From an uncultured Naasia sp. (GTDB lineage Bacteria; Actinomycetota; Actinomycetes; Actinomycetales; Microbacteriaceae): DNA of 64,000 bases. Positions 34,444 to 42,573 of this stretch are shown here, piece after piece. Location of the stretch: NCBI GenBank assembly GCA_913778905.1, contig CAJYYA010000001.1:1-64000 (forward strand), given 5' to 3'. Within the stretch, counting starts at the first letter, position 1, and every line of letters begins with the position of its first letter. A model generated the notes under the pieces. That model saw only the letters and a program-made list of their open reading frames with translations, was not told the DNA's origin and made no database searches. The position numbers and the translations under genes are program-made.

Positions 34444-35838
34444 GTGGTGGATGACCAGTTCCGGATCGAGCACGACACGATGGGTGAGGTCCGAGTGCCC
34501 GCCCAGGCGCTCTACGCCGCGCAGACGCAGCGTGCCGTCGAGAACTTCCCGATCTCGGGAACCGGACTCGAGGACGCGCAGATCGTCGCTCTCGCCCAGG
34601 TGAAGCGGGCGGCCGCTCTCACCAACGCGGAGCTCGGTGTGCTCGACCAGGCCCGCGCCGACGCCATCGTCTCGGCGGCCGACGCCGTCATCGACGGCGG
34701 TCACTTCGGTGAGTTCCCGATCGACGTGTACCAGACCGGCAGCGGCACGTCATCGAACATGAACATGAACGAGGTGCTCGGCACCCTCGCGACGCGGAGC
34801 CTCGGCGAGACCGTCCACCCCAACGACCACGTCAACGCGTCGCAGTCATCGAACGACGTCTTCCCGACATCGGTCCACGTCGCCGTGACCGAGGCGCTGC
34901 TGCGCGACCTGATCCCTTCGCTCGAGCACCTCGCCGCCGCTCTCGAGACCAAGGCCTCCGCGTGGTCGCAGGTCGTCAAGTCGGGCCGTACGCACCTCAT
35001 GGATGCGACCCCGGTCACGTTCGGCCAGGAGTTCGGCGGCTACGCGCGCCAGATCCGTCTCGGGGTCGACCGCATCAACGCATCCATCCCCCGCGTCGCG
35101 GAGGTCCCCCTGGGTGGAACCGCCACGGGCACGGGCATCAACACCCCCAAGGGCTTCCCGCAGCGCGTGATCGAGATCCTCGCGGAGAGCACCGGCCTGC
35201 CCATCACCGAGGCGGCCGACCACTTCGAGGCACAGGGTGCGCGCGACGGCCTGGTCGAGGCGTCGGGCGCACTCCGCGTCCTGGCGGTCAGCCTCACCAA
35301 GATCTGCAACGACATCCGCTGGATGGGGTCGGGCCCCAACACGGGTCTCGGCGAGCTGCACATCCCCGATCTGCAGCCCGGATCGTCGATCATGCCCGGC
35401 AAGGTCAACCCCGTCATCCCCGAGGCCGTCCTCATGGTCGGTGCGCGGGTCATCGGCAACGACGCGACCATCGCCTGGTCGGGCGCCTCGGGTCTGTTCG
35501 AGCTCAACGTCGCGATCCCGGTCATGGGCACCGCCCTGCTCGAGTCGATCCGCCTGCTCTCGAACGCCTCACGTCTGCTCGCGGACAAGACCGTCGACGG
35601 CCTCGAGGTCAATGTCGAGCGTGCCCTCGCTCTCGCCGAGTCCTCGCCCTCGATCGTGACTCCGCTCAACCGTGTGATCGGCTACGAGGCGGCCGCTAAG
35701 GTCGCCAAGCACGCCGTCGCCCAGAAGATGACGGTCCGCGAGGCGGTCGTCGACCTCGGCTTCGTCGAGCGCGGCGAGGTGACCGAGGAGCAGCTCGACA
35801 AGGCGCTCGACGTCCTGTCGATGACGCACCCCGGCTGA
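34444..35838 (+). CDS. fumC: Class II fumarate hydratase
   Basis: The 464-residue TCA-cycle enzyme hydrates fumarate to malate. The lyase signature [11 protein letters not shown] is at about 316-326, and [24 protein letters not shown] and GTGINTP are also present. It is oxygen-stable and iron-free. GTG 34444 has GAGAGG seven bases upstream. A long hairpin follows the gene. Confidence 0.97.
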   Translation: MVDDQFRIEHDTMGEVRVPAQALYAAQTQRAVENFPISGTGLEDAQIVALAQVKRAAALTNAELGVLDQARADAIVSAADAVIDGGHFGEFPIDVYQTGSGTSSNMNMNEVLGTLATRSLGETVHPNDHVNASQSSNDVFPTSVHVAVTEALLRDLIPSLEHLAAALETKASAWSQVVKSGRTHLMDATPVTFGQEFGGYARQIRLGVDRINASIPRVAEVPLGGTATGTGINTPKGFPQRVIEILAESTGLPITEAADHFEAQGARDGLVEASGALRVLAVSLTKICNDIRWMGSGPNTGLGELHIPDLQPGSSIMPGKVNPVIPEAVLMVGARVIGNDATIAWSGASGLFELNVAIPVMGTALLESIRLLSNASRLLADKTVDGLEVNVERALALAESSPSIVTPLNRVIGYEAAAKVAKHAVAQKMTVREAVVDLGFVERGEVTEEQLDKALDVLSMTHPG

Positions 35839-35850
35839 TCCGCTCGCCCA

Positions 35851-35903
35851 ACGGATGAGAAGAGGCGGGAGTCCCATCGGGTCTCCCGCCTCTTCTCATC
35901 CGT
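35851..35903. terminator. Bidirectional terminator between fumC and phoH-like gene
   Basis: A perfect stem of about 20 bp (ACGGATGAGAAGAGGCGGGA, complement at 35883-35903) closes an 11-base loop. It lies between convergent genes and can serve both. Confidence 0.85.
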
Positions 35904-35924
35904 CCCCGTTTCCCCCGGTTGTAG

Positions 35925-35978
35925 GGGTATTCCGGCTCAGTTGGTACGCCGCAACGTTCTCACTGGGCCGGAATACCC
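35925..35978. repeat. Long inverted repeat with 22-base loop at the 3' end of phoH-like gene
   Basis: Arms GGGTATTCCGGCTCAG (35925-35940) and CTGGGCCGGAATACCC (35963-35978) pair over 16 positions with a single G-T pair. It ends three bases before the PhoH-type stop codon. It is separate from the terminator just upstream, and its purpose is unknown. Confidence 0.75.
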
Positions 35979-35981
35979 GTA

Positions 35982-37343
35982 CTAGGGGAGGTCGTTGGAT
36001 TCGAGCATCTCGGTGACGAGGGCGGCGATGGCGCTGCGCTCGGATCGCTGCAGGGTCATGTGGCCGAAGAGCGGGTGGCCCTTCAGCGTCTCGATGACAC
36101 TGGCGACGCCGTCGTGGCGGCCGACGCGGAGATTGTCGCGCTGAGCGACGTCGTGGGTGAGCACCACGCGCGAGTTCTGACCGATGCGGGACAGGACCGT
36201 CAGCAGCACGTTGCGCTCGAGCGACTGCGCCTCGTCCACGATCACGAACGCGTCGTGCAGCGAACGTCCACGGATGTGGGTGAGCGGAAGCACCTCGAGG
36301 ATGCCCCGATCGACGACCTCGTCGAGGACGTTCTGCGAGACGAGAGCACCGAGCGTGTCGAAGACGGCCTGACCCCAGGGCGACATCTTCTCCCCCGCGT
36401 CGCCGGGCAGGAAGCCGAGCTCCTGGCCGCCGACGGCGTAGAGCGGACGGAACACCATGATCTTGCGGTGCTGCTGCTTCTCGAGCACGGCCTCCAGTGC
36501 GGCGCACAGCGCCAGAGCCGACTTGCCGGTTCCGGCTCGGCCGCCGAGCGAGACGATGCCGATCTCCGGGTCGAGCAGCATGTCGATGGCGAGGCGCTGC
36601 TCAGCGGAACGGCCGTGGAGGCCGAACAGCTCGCGGTCGCCGCGGACGAGTCGCATCTCGTTCCTGCCCGAGACACGGGCGAGGGCGGATCCGCGCTCCG
36701 AGGAGATGACGAGACCCGTGTTGATCGGGATGCCCTCGACCTGGTTCGAGTAGAGCGACCCCTCCTCGTAGAGGTCGTTGATCTGGTTGCCGCTCAGGCG
36801 CACCTCGGCGATGCCGGTGTAGCCGCTGTCGGGCGCGAGCTCGGCGCGGTACTCCTCGGCGCTCAGACCGATCGACGCGGCCTTGACGCGCATCGGGAGG
36901 TCCTTGGACACGACGACCACGTCGAGTCCGTCGTTCTTGAGGTTCATCGCGACGGCGAGGATGCGGGAGTCGTTGTCGTTCAGCTGCAGACCGGACGGCA
37001 GCACACTCATATTCGAGTGGTTGAGCTCGACACGGACGGTGCCGCCCTCGTCGCCGATGGCGATCGGGAAGTCGAGGCGTTCGTGCTCGAGGCGCAGGTC
37101 GTCGAGATTGCGCAGGGCCTTGCGGGCGAAGTACCCGATCTCGGGGTCGTGGCGCTTGGCCTCGAGCTCCGTGACGACGATGACGGGGAGGACCACCGCA
37201 TGCTCGGCGAAACGGTGCAGAGCACCCGGATCGGAGAGGAGCACCGAGGTGTCGAGGACGTAGGTCTTCTCAGCTTGAGGTGTTGCCCCGGGGCGAGCCG
37301 CCCCGGTCGTCGATTCGGACATCGGACGGGCTTCTGCGGCCAC
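35982..37343 (-). CDS. PhoH2-type protein: PIN ribonuclease domain fused to PhoH ATPase
   Basis: The protein has about 453 residues. The N-terminal PIN domain (about 25-165) has [19 protein letters not shown] and [11 protein letters not shown] acidic residues. The C-terminal PhoH/RhlH ATPase (about 235-450) has [13 protein letters not shown] (Walker A) and [11 protein letters not shown] (Walker B). In mycobacteria PhoH2 is an RNA helicase/ribonuclease. GTG 37343 follows GGGAGAG closely and is preferred to ATG 37322 or 37403. It converges on fumC. Confidence 0.93.
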   Translation of the reverse strand: MAAEARPMSESTTGAARPGATPQAEKTYVLDTSVLLSDPGALHRFAEHAVVLPVIVVTELEAKRHDPEIGYFARKALRNLDDLRLEHERLDFPIAIGDEGGTVRVELNHSNMSVLPSGLQLNDNDSRILAVAMNLKNDGLDVVVVSKDLPMRVKAASIGLSAEEYRAELAPDSGYTGIAEVRLSGNQINDLYEEGSLYSNQVEGIPINTGLVISSERGSALARVSGRNEMRLVRGDRELFGLHGRSAEQRLAIDMLLDPEIGIVSLGGRAGTGKSALALCAALEAVLEKQQHRKIMVFRPLYAVGGQELGFLPGDAGEKMSPWGQAVFDTLGALVSQNVLDEVVDRGILEVLPLTHIRGRSLHDAFVIVDEAQSLERNVLLTVLSRIGQNSRVVLTHDVAQRDNLRVGRHDGVASVIETLKGHPLFGHMTLQRSERSAIAALVTEMLESNDLP

Positions 37344-37451
37344 GGTCTCTCCCACCTGTAACAGCACGTCGGCGCTGTTTATCTGACGGACGATGCGGGC
37401 CACGGTGGGACTTGGCGTCGGTAGCGAAACGAGTCTTATGTGGCCGCTTCG

Positions 37452-37470
37452 ATCAGGTGCCGTACCTGAT
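37452..37470. promoter_or_regulatory. Palindrome upstream of the phoH-like gene
   Basis: ATCAGGT and ACCTGAT flank a 5-base spacer, about 110 bases upstream of the GTG start. CATAAG lies 15-20 bases downstream on the minus strand and may be a -10 box. This looks like an operator. The rest of the gap 37344-37574 holds no gene. Confidence 0.4.
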
Positions 37471-37574
37471 GTCGCTCACGCTACGACCTGCGGCCCTCCC
37501 GGTCGGAACGAACACGCTCTCTCAGGTGACCGGCAGATTAAGGTTTGGCGCCGCGGATGTTTCCGCGATACCGC

Positions 37575-38078
37575 TCACCAGCCGAGGGTGCCGGGTTCGC
37601 CCTTGAACGGGCCGACGATGTCGCGCGTGATCCACCCGCCGTAGAAGTCGCCGGCTTGGGCGGTCACGGTCTCCCCGTCGATCGAGCACGAGTCGACGCG
37701 CCCCGGGTAGACGGCGACACGTCCCTTCAAGGCCTCGAAGCCCTGAGCGGGCGTCTCGTACGTCCACGCGGCGTGATCCACGACCGTGTCTCCGGACACC
37801 AGGTCGAAATAGGAGGCGCGCCCCTTGAACTCGCACCACGAGGCACCCTGGGTCGGGCGGAGCGCACCCGGCACGAAGTCGTCCGCGGGGATGTAGTAGA
37901 CGGGCGGGTGGCTGGTCTCGAGCACCCGGACGCTCGACGTGGTGCGTGCGATCACAGTGCCGCCGAGTCGGATCTCGATCGACTTCGACACCGGCTCCAC
38001 CCGCGGCGGACGCGGATAGTCCCACACCGACTCCTGTCCGGGGCCGGGCGGGATGGGGGTGGAGCGGCGAGGGGTCAT
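37575..38078 (-). CDS. DUF427 domain-containing protein
   Basis: The 167-residue protein has the compact beta-barrel DUF427 domain with hallmark segments: ETSHPPVYYIP, CEFKGRASYFD, AAWTYETP and the FYGGWITRDIVGPFKG end. Its function is unknown, and the family is widespread in actinobacteria. ATG 38078 lies six bases after a TAGGGT box, indicating a leaderless mRNA. Confidence 0.92.
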   Translation of the reverse strand: MTPRRSTPIPPGPGQESVWDYPRPPRVEPVSKSIEIRLGGTVIARTTSSVRVLETSHPPVYYIPADDFVPGALRPTQGASWCEFKGRASYFDLVSGDTVVDHAAWTYETPAQGFEALKGRVAVYPGRVDSCSIDGETVTAQAGDFYGGWITRDIVGPFKGEPGTLGW

Positions 38079-38084
38079 CCGCGA

Positions 38085-38090
38085 ACCCTA
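38085..38090 (-). promoter_or_regulatory. Leaderless-type -10 box of DUF427 gene
   Basis: TAGGGT is six bases before ATG 38078. Confidence 0.55.
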
Positions 38091-38109
38091 TGCCCGGCAG
38101 GCTGGGTGA

Positions 38110-39246
38110 TCACCGATGCATCGGTACGGTGCTGGCGTAGCTCGTGAAGGCGGCCCGCAGTATCTCCAGCGTCTCCTCGGTCGTACCCGCGTGGGCGGCC
38201 AGGCGGATCCGTCCTTCCCTCGCCGTCGCGGAGACACCGTGGTTGAACAGCGCCGCGGTGAGGGCGGACAGCTCGCCCGCCGTCGGCTCGAGGACGACGA
38301 TGCCGGCCCGCTCGCGCTCGTTGCGAGGTGAACCGATCTGCACGGCGAACTCGTCGGCGAGGTCGATGATGCGCGTGACGTGCAGCGCGATCTCGCCGGC
38401 GATGTTCGCCACCCCCGCCTGTGCGATCTCCTGCGCGGCGATGTGAAGGCGCGCGCAGGCGATCCAGTCGGGGTTGGAGACCCGATACGCGGAGGCGCCG
38501 CGCGTGGGCGGAAGCACGTCGTCCCAGACGATCTCCGGGCTGTCGGCGATACCGCGGAACCCCGAGATCACCGGCTCGAGCTCGTCGAGGGCGCGGTCGC
38601 TGAGCGCGAGGTACCCGGTCCCCCATCCCGCCCGTAGCCACTTCTGGCCGCCCCCGACCACGACGTCGGCCAGGGCCAGAGGAGCATCGACCACTCCGGC
38701 GCCCTGGATGGCGTCGACCACGAGGATCCTGTCGCCGACGACGTCGCGCAGGGACTCGAGATCGACGAGGTACCCGGTGCGGGGGTCGACGAGGCTCACG
38801 GCGACCGCGGTGATGTCGGAGGTGAGCTGCTCCCGCACGCGCTCGGGGGTGACCCGTCCGTCCGGAGTCTCGAGCCACACCGGAGTGACCGCGTCGAGAG
38901 CGTCGCCCGCTCGGACGGCCGCGAACGTCAGGCTCGGGAACTCGGCCGGCGACACGAGCACGTCCCCGCTCAGCCCGAACATGGCGTGCATGAGCCCCAT
39001 CGACGTGTTGGGCTGCACCGCGACCTGATCGACGCGGAAGCCCAGCAGCTCGGCCATCGCCTCGCGCGCGCGGTCCTCGGCCCCGAACAGCTCGGGGAGC
39101 GACCCCGGCCGGGAGGTCGCCACAGCGGCCGACCAGGCGCTCTGCTCGCCGAGCACGGCGGCGGAAAGGGGCCCGTAGGAGGCGTAGTTGAGGAAGCCCG
39201 GCTCTTCGGCGCGGAACCCCTCGATGAATCCCTGCAGATCGCTCAC
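38110..39246 (-). CDS. PLP-dependent class V aminotransferase family protein
   Basis: The 378-residue enzyme has the class V/cysteine-desulfurase-like fold. The schiff-base lysine is in GGGQKWLRAGWG (about 207-218), preceded by the Asp-Gln of VVDAIQGAG. FLNYASYGPLS marks the N-terminus. There is no obvious active-site cysteine loop of a desulfurase, so it may be an EgtE-like lyase, a kynureninase relative or an aminotransferase. GTG 39246 has TACAGT seven bases upstream (leaderless pattern). It lies 27 bases downstream of the prenyl transferase gene on the same strand. Confidence 0.82.
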   Translation of the reverse strand: MSDLQGFIEGFRAEEPGFLNYASYGPLSAAVLGEQSAWSAAVATSRPGSLPELFGAEDRAREAMAELLGFRVDQVAVQPNTSMGLMHAMFGLSGDVLVSPAEFPSLTFAAVRAGDALDAVTPVWLETPDGRVTPERVREQLTSDITAVAVSLVDPRTGYLVDLESLRDVVGDRILVVDAIQGAGVVDAPLALADVVVGGGQKWLRAGWGTGYLALSDRALDELEPVISGFRGIADSPEIVWDDVLPPTRGASAYRVSNPDWIACARLHIAAQEIAQAGVANIAGEIALHVTRIIDLADEFAVQIGSPRNERERAGIVVLEPTAGELSALTAALFNHGVSATAREGRIRLAAHAGTTEETLEILRAAFTSYASTVPMHR

Positions 39247-39253
39247 TCTGCGA

Positions 39254-39259
39254 ACTGTA
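39254..39259 (-). promoter_or_regulatory. Leaderless-type -10 box of class V aminotransferase gene
   Basis: TACAGT is seven bases before GTG 39246. Confidence 0.45.
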
Positions 39260-39272
39260 GGGAAAGAGCCGC

Positions 39273-40058
39273 CTAGCTGCCGAAACGGCGCTGGCGATTG
39301 GCGAAATCGCGGAGGGCGCGCAGGAAGTCGACCTCGCGGAGATCCGGTCCGAGCGCCTCGACGAAGTACAACTCGCTGTGCGCGCTCTGCCACAGCATGA
39401 AGTCGCTCATCCGCTGCTCCCCCGAGGTGCGGATGACGAGATCCGGGTCGGGCTGGCCGCTCGTGTAGAGGTGCTCGCTGATGAGTTCGGGGGTGAGGAT
39501 CGCCGCGAGGTCCTCGATCGTGCCGCCCTGCAGGTGATGCGAGGAGACGATGCTGCGCATGGCATCCGCGATCTCGTGGCGGCCACCGTAACCGACCGCG
39601 AGATTGACGTGGAGACCCGGGTGGGCGGCGCTGCGCTCCTCGGCCTCGTCGAGGGTCTCGACGAGCGACGCCGGGAGGCCATCGTCGGATCCGACGTGCT
39701 GGACGCGCCAGTCACGGAACCCGGACAGGTCGCGGGCCAGGTCCTCGATGATCTCGATGAGCGCGGTGAGCTCTTCCGACTCCCGTTTGACGAGGTTGTC
39801 GTTGGAGAGCAGATACAGCGTCACCATGCCGATGCCCAGGTCGTCGCACCACACGAGGAACTCACGGATCTTCGCGGCGCCCGCGCGATGCCCGTGGGCC
39901 GCGCTCTCCAACCCCAGCTGGCGTGCCCATCGACGGTTCCCGTCGATGATCATGGCGACGTGACCGGGCAGCGTCTCGGGCGTCAGACTGCGGCGGATAC
40001 CGCGTTGGTACAGCGCGTACAACGGGTTGCGCGAGGGTTTCGCTGCTCCTGTTGCCAC
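39273..40058 (-). CDS. uppS: Isoprenyl transferase (UppS family, Z,E-FPP synthase-like branch)
   Basis: The 261-residue cis-prenyltransferase has IIDGNRRWARQ (catalytic Asp, about 38-47), LYLLSNDNLVKR and RTSGEQRMSDFMLWQSAHSE near the C-terminus. The GEQRMSDFMLWQS form and adjacency to hemolysin III match the mycobacterial Rv1086 branch, which makes short Z,E-farnesyl diphosphate. A long-chain role cannot be excluded. It feeds polyprenyl-phosphate carriers for cell-wall building. GTG 40058 lies six bases after TAGCCT. Confidence 0.92.
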   Translation of the reverse strand: MATGAAKPSRNPLYALYQRGIRRSLTPETLPGHVAMIIDGNRRWARQLGLESAAHGHRAGAAKIREFLVWCDDLGIGMVTLYLLSNDNLVKRESEELTALIEIIEDLARDLSGFRDWRVQHVGSDDGLPASLVETLDEAEERSAAHPGLHVNLAVGYGGRHEIADAMRSIVSSHHLQGGTIEDLAAILTPELISEHLYTSGQPDPDLVIRTSGEQRMSDFMLWQSAHSELYFVEALGPDLREVDFLRALRDFANRQRRFGS

Positions 40059-40064
40059 CGCTAG

Positions 40065-40070
40065 AGGCTA
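40065..40070 (-). promoter_or_regulatory. Leaderless-type -10 box of uppS
   Basis: TAGCCT is six bases before GTG 40058. Confidence 0.5.
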
Positions 40071-40117
40071 GCCCAGATCGGGGATCGTGAGCACGCCTCG
40101 GTGCGTCGGCGCGCGGT

Positions 40118-40123
40118 TAGGGT
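40118..40123 (+). promoter_or_regulatory. Leaderless-type -10 box of hemolysin III gene
   Basis: TAGGGT is seven bases before GTG 40131. It is back to back with the uppS promoter. Confidence 0.45.
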
Positions 40124-40130
40124 GTTGACC

Positions 40131-40895
40131 GTGACGGCACACCCCGACGACGCGTACTCGAGCTCCCCCGAGGGCCGCGCGACGGGCGTCGACGACGAGC
40201 CCGCCGCCGATCTGCCCAACATCCCGCTGCTCGACGATGCCATCGCGCACCTCGACGAGCGGCCCAGTTGGCGCGGGTGGATCCACGCCATCACGTTCCC
40301 GCTCTGCATCGTCCTCGGCATCGTGCTCATCACGGTCGCGGACGGCGCGACGGCGAAGGTCGCCAGCGTCGTGTTCACACTCACGTCGTTGCTTCTCTTC
40401 GGCAACTCAGCGCTCTATCACCGTTTCAACTGGAAGCCGTCGACCAAGCGCCTTCTCAAGCGCATCGACCACGCCAACATCTTCCTGCTGATCGCCGGCA
40501 CCTACACGCCGCTCTCGCTCCTCGCCCTGCCGCCGGACAAGGGGATCCTGCTGCTCACCCTCGTGTGGGGCGGGGCACTGCTCGGAATCGGGTTCCGCGT
40601 CTTCTGGATCGGTGCTCCGAGGTGGCTCTACGTCCCCATCTACATCGCGCTCGGCTGGGCCGCTGTGATGTACCTCGGAGACCTGCTCGCCGTCAGCGTC
40701 GCCATGATGGTGCTGATCGTGGTGGGCGGTCTGCTGTACACCGCGGGCGCCGTCGTCTACGGACTGAAGCGACCCAATCCGGTGCCCGGGCATTTCGGGT
40801 TCCACGAGATCTTCCACACCTGCACGGTGCTGGCGTTCGGCTGCCACTGGGCCGCGACGCTGATCATCGCGATCGCACCTGCCTACAACCGCTGA
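40131..40895 (+). CDS. Hemolysin III family (PAQR-type) membrane protein
   Basis: The product has about 254 residues. An acidic cytoplasmic N-terminus (1-50) precedes seven helices. Family motifs are NSALYHRF at about 96-103, KRIDHANIFLLIAGTYTP (Asp-His) and the C-terminal HEIFHTCTVLAFGCHW. The conserved histidines and Asp may bind metal, as in PAQR receptors. True haemolysis is doubtful; a membrane-fluidity or hydrolase role is more likely. GTG 40131 is chosen on its TAGGGT box. It is divergent from uppS. Confidence 0.92.
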   Translation: MTAHPDDAYSSSPEGRATGVDDEPAADLPNIPLLDDAIAHLDERPSWRGWIHAITFPLCIVLGIVLITVADGATAKVASVVFTLTSLLLFGNSALYHRFNWKPSTKRLLKRIDHANIFLLIAGTYTPLSLLALPPDKGILLLTLVWGGALLGIGFRVFWIGAPRWLYVPIYIALGWAAVMYLGDLLAVSVAMMVLIVVGGLLYTAGAVVYGLKRPNPVPGHFGFHEIFHTCTVLAFGCHWAATLIIAIAPAYNR

Positions 40896-40946
40896 GGCTC
40901 GGGCCGGGAGGTCCCGCCTCGCTACGCGAGGCGCGTGGGCGGCGGA

Positions 40947-41237
40947 TCAGAGGCGGTCGTCGCCGTCCGGGTTCCGCCCGGCGTCCCCCTCCGACGTTCC
41001 GGGAGCGACCGTCGAGTCGGCGGCGGCCTGCTCCTGCTCGATGCGGATCTGCTCGCGCACCTCTTCCCGATAACGGACCCGGCGGATGCGGCGGACCATG
41101 TCGACGATCAGGAACACGACCGCGATGGTCACGAGCGCGATGGCCGTGAAGCCCAGAGGGCCCGGCGTGATGACGTTGGGGTCGAACTCCGCGGACGGCG
41201 ACGGAACGGGCGTGGCGAGCACGAGGTCGGAGAGCAC
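40947..41237 (-). CDS. Small single-helix membrane protein
   Basis: The 96-residue protein has a short extracytoplasmic start, one helix at about 28-48 (FTAIALVTIAVVFLIVDMV) and an Arg/Glu-rich cytoplasmic tail (50-96) that is probably helical. GTG 41237 has AAGGAA six bases upstream. By position it resembles the small membrane protein next to mca in mycobacteria (Rv1083). Nothing here shows its role. Confidence 0.75.
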   Translation of the reverse strand: MLSDLVLATPVPSPSAEFDPNVITPGPLGFTAIALVTIAVVFLIVDMVRRIRRVRYREEVREQIRIEQEQAAADSTVAPGTSEGDAGRNPDGDDRL

Positions 41238-41402
41238 GGGGATTCCTTCGGGCCTGACCCTGCGCACAGCGCGGGCGGGTAGTTTGGAGACGTCAGGGTC
41301 ACCCGACGATACGGGCACGGCCCGCGGGGATCCGCGGCGGGATGCGCCCGCCACCAGGATAAGCCGCCATCAGAACAGGCGCTGCCGGAAGGGACGGGCG
41401 GG

Positions 41403-41837
41403 ATGAGCAAGCAGGAGGCCGCCGCCGCTACCGTCACGACCGAGCCCGCAGCCGATCTCGACGAGCGCTACGGCCGTTCGCGATCCGTATCGCGGCGGGC
41501 CAAGCTCATCGCCTGGATCGGCGGAGGGGCGATCGCCCTCACGTTCCTCGCGTGGGTCGTCTGGGCCGGTCTCGATGGCACCGCACCGAAGCTCGACGTT
41601 CGCGACACGGGCTACGTCCTGACGGAGAACGAGGCCACGGCCCAGTTCCAGGTGACGGTGGATCCGGGGACACCGGTGCGCTGCGCCGTCCAGGCCCTCA
41701 ACGAGCAGTTCGAGATCGTCGGCTGGAAGGTCGTCGATCTGGCCCCGGCCGAGTCCCGAACCACGGCTCACGCCGAGACGATACGGACGACGATGCCCGC
41801 CACCACCGGGTTGATCAACCGCTGCTGGCTCCCGTAA
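41403..41837 (+). CDS. DUF4307 domain-containing membrane protein
   Basis: The 144-residue protein has a cytoplasmic start with RYGRSRSVSRR, one helix (about 34-55) and an extracytoplasmic DUF4307 domain ending GLINRCWLP, with two cysteines (PVRCAVQAL and the C-terminal NRCW) that could pair. Function unknown. It precedes greA in many actinobacteria. ATG 41403 has GGAAGGGA about eight bases upstream. The preceding 165 bases contain no gene. Confidence 0.88.
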   Translation: MSKQEAAAATVTTEPAADLDERYGRSRSVSRRAKLIAWIGGGAIALTFLAWVVWAGLDGTAPKLDVRDTGYVLTENEATAQFQVTVDPGTPVRCAVQALNEQFEIVGWKVVDLAPAESRTTAHAETIRTTMPATTGLINRCWLP

Positions 41838-42003
41838 GCTTGCGGATTCGCCGACACGGCGTACCCGGTCCCGTCGTTCGACTCGAGGTCGATCCGCTCG
41901 ACGAGACCGCACCGGCCCCGCGTTGAGCGGCGCCGAGGATGCGATCCTCCCGGTTCGCCGGACACAAGCGGACCCTTCCGTACTTCAAGCTTCAGGAGAA
42001 GAC

Positions 42004-42495
42004 ATGTCTCAGGACGAGCAGAACACCTGGCTCACCCAGGAAGCCTTCGACCGCCTCACCGCCGAGCTCGAGCACCTCTCGGGCGACGGCCGTCTCGAGA
42101 TCGCCAAGCGCATCGAGGCCGCTCGTGAAGAGGGCGACCTGAAGGAGAACGGCGGCTACCACGCCGCCAAGGAGGAGCAGGGCAAGATCGAGGCCCGCAT
42201 CCGCGTCCTCACGCAGCTTCTCCGCACGGCCCAGGTCGGTCACGCGCCCGAGCAGAGCGATGTCGTCGCCCTCGGCACCGTCATCACCGCGACCATCGCG
42301 GGCGACGAGAGCACGTTCCTCGTCGGCAACCGCGAGATCGCCGGCGACAGCGACCTCGACGTGTACAGCGAGAAGAGCCCGCTCGGGCAGGCCATTCTGG
42401 GTGCCAAGGTCGGCACCAAGACCTCGTACACCGCGCCGAACGGTCGCGAGATCGAGGTCGAGGTCGTCAAGGTGGAGCCTTACACCGGTCAGTGA
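42004..42495 (+). CDS. greA: Transcription elongation factor GreA
   Basis: The 163-residue factor has an N-terminal coiled coil (about 1-80) with the acidic tip AREEGDLKENGGYHAAKEEQ, and a C-terminal FKBP-like domain (SEKSPLGQAILGAKVGTK). It enters the RNA polymerase secondary channel and stimulates cleavage of backtracked RNA. ATG 42004 follows CAGGAG six bases upstream and is the family start. Confidence 0.97.
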   Translation: MSQDEQNTWLTQEAFDRLTAELEHLSGDGRLEIAKRIEAAREEGDLKENGGYHAAKEEQGKIEARIRVLTQLLRTAQVGHAPEQSDVVALGTVITATIAGDESTFLVGNREIAGDSDLDVYSEKSPLGQAILGAKVGTKTSYTAPNGREIEVEVVKVEPYTGQ

Positions 42496-42561
42496 CGCGG
42501 GCGCGTGAGGCGTCATAGGCGTCTCACTGCTCGCATACACCCGTGGCCTTCGCCGCCTCGG

Positions 42562-42567
42562 TACGTT
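42562..42567 (+). promoter_or_regulatory. Leaderless-type -10 box of TPM-domain gene
   Basis: TACGTT is six bases before GTG 42574. Confidence 0.5.
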
Positions 42568-42573
42568 GGACAG

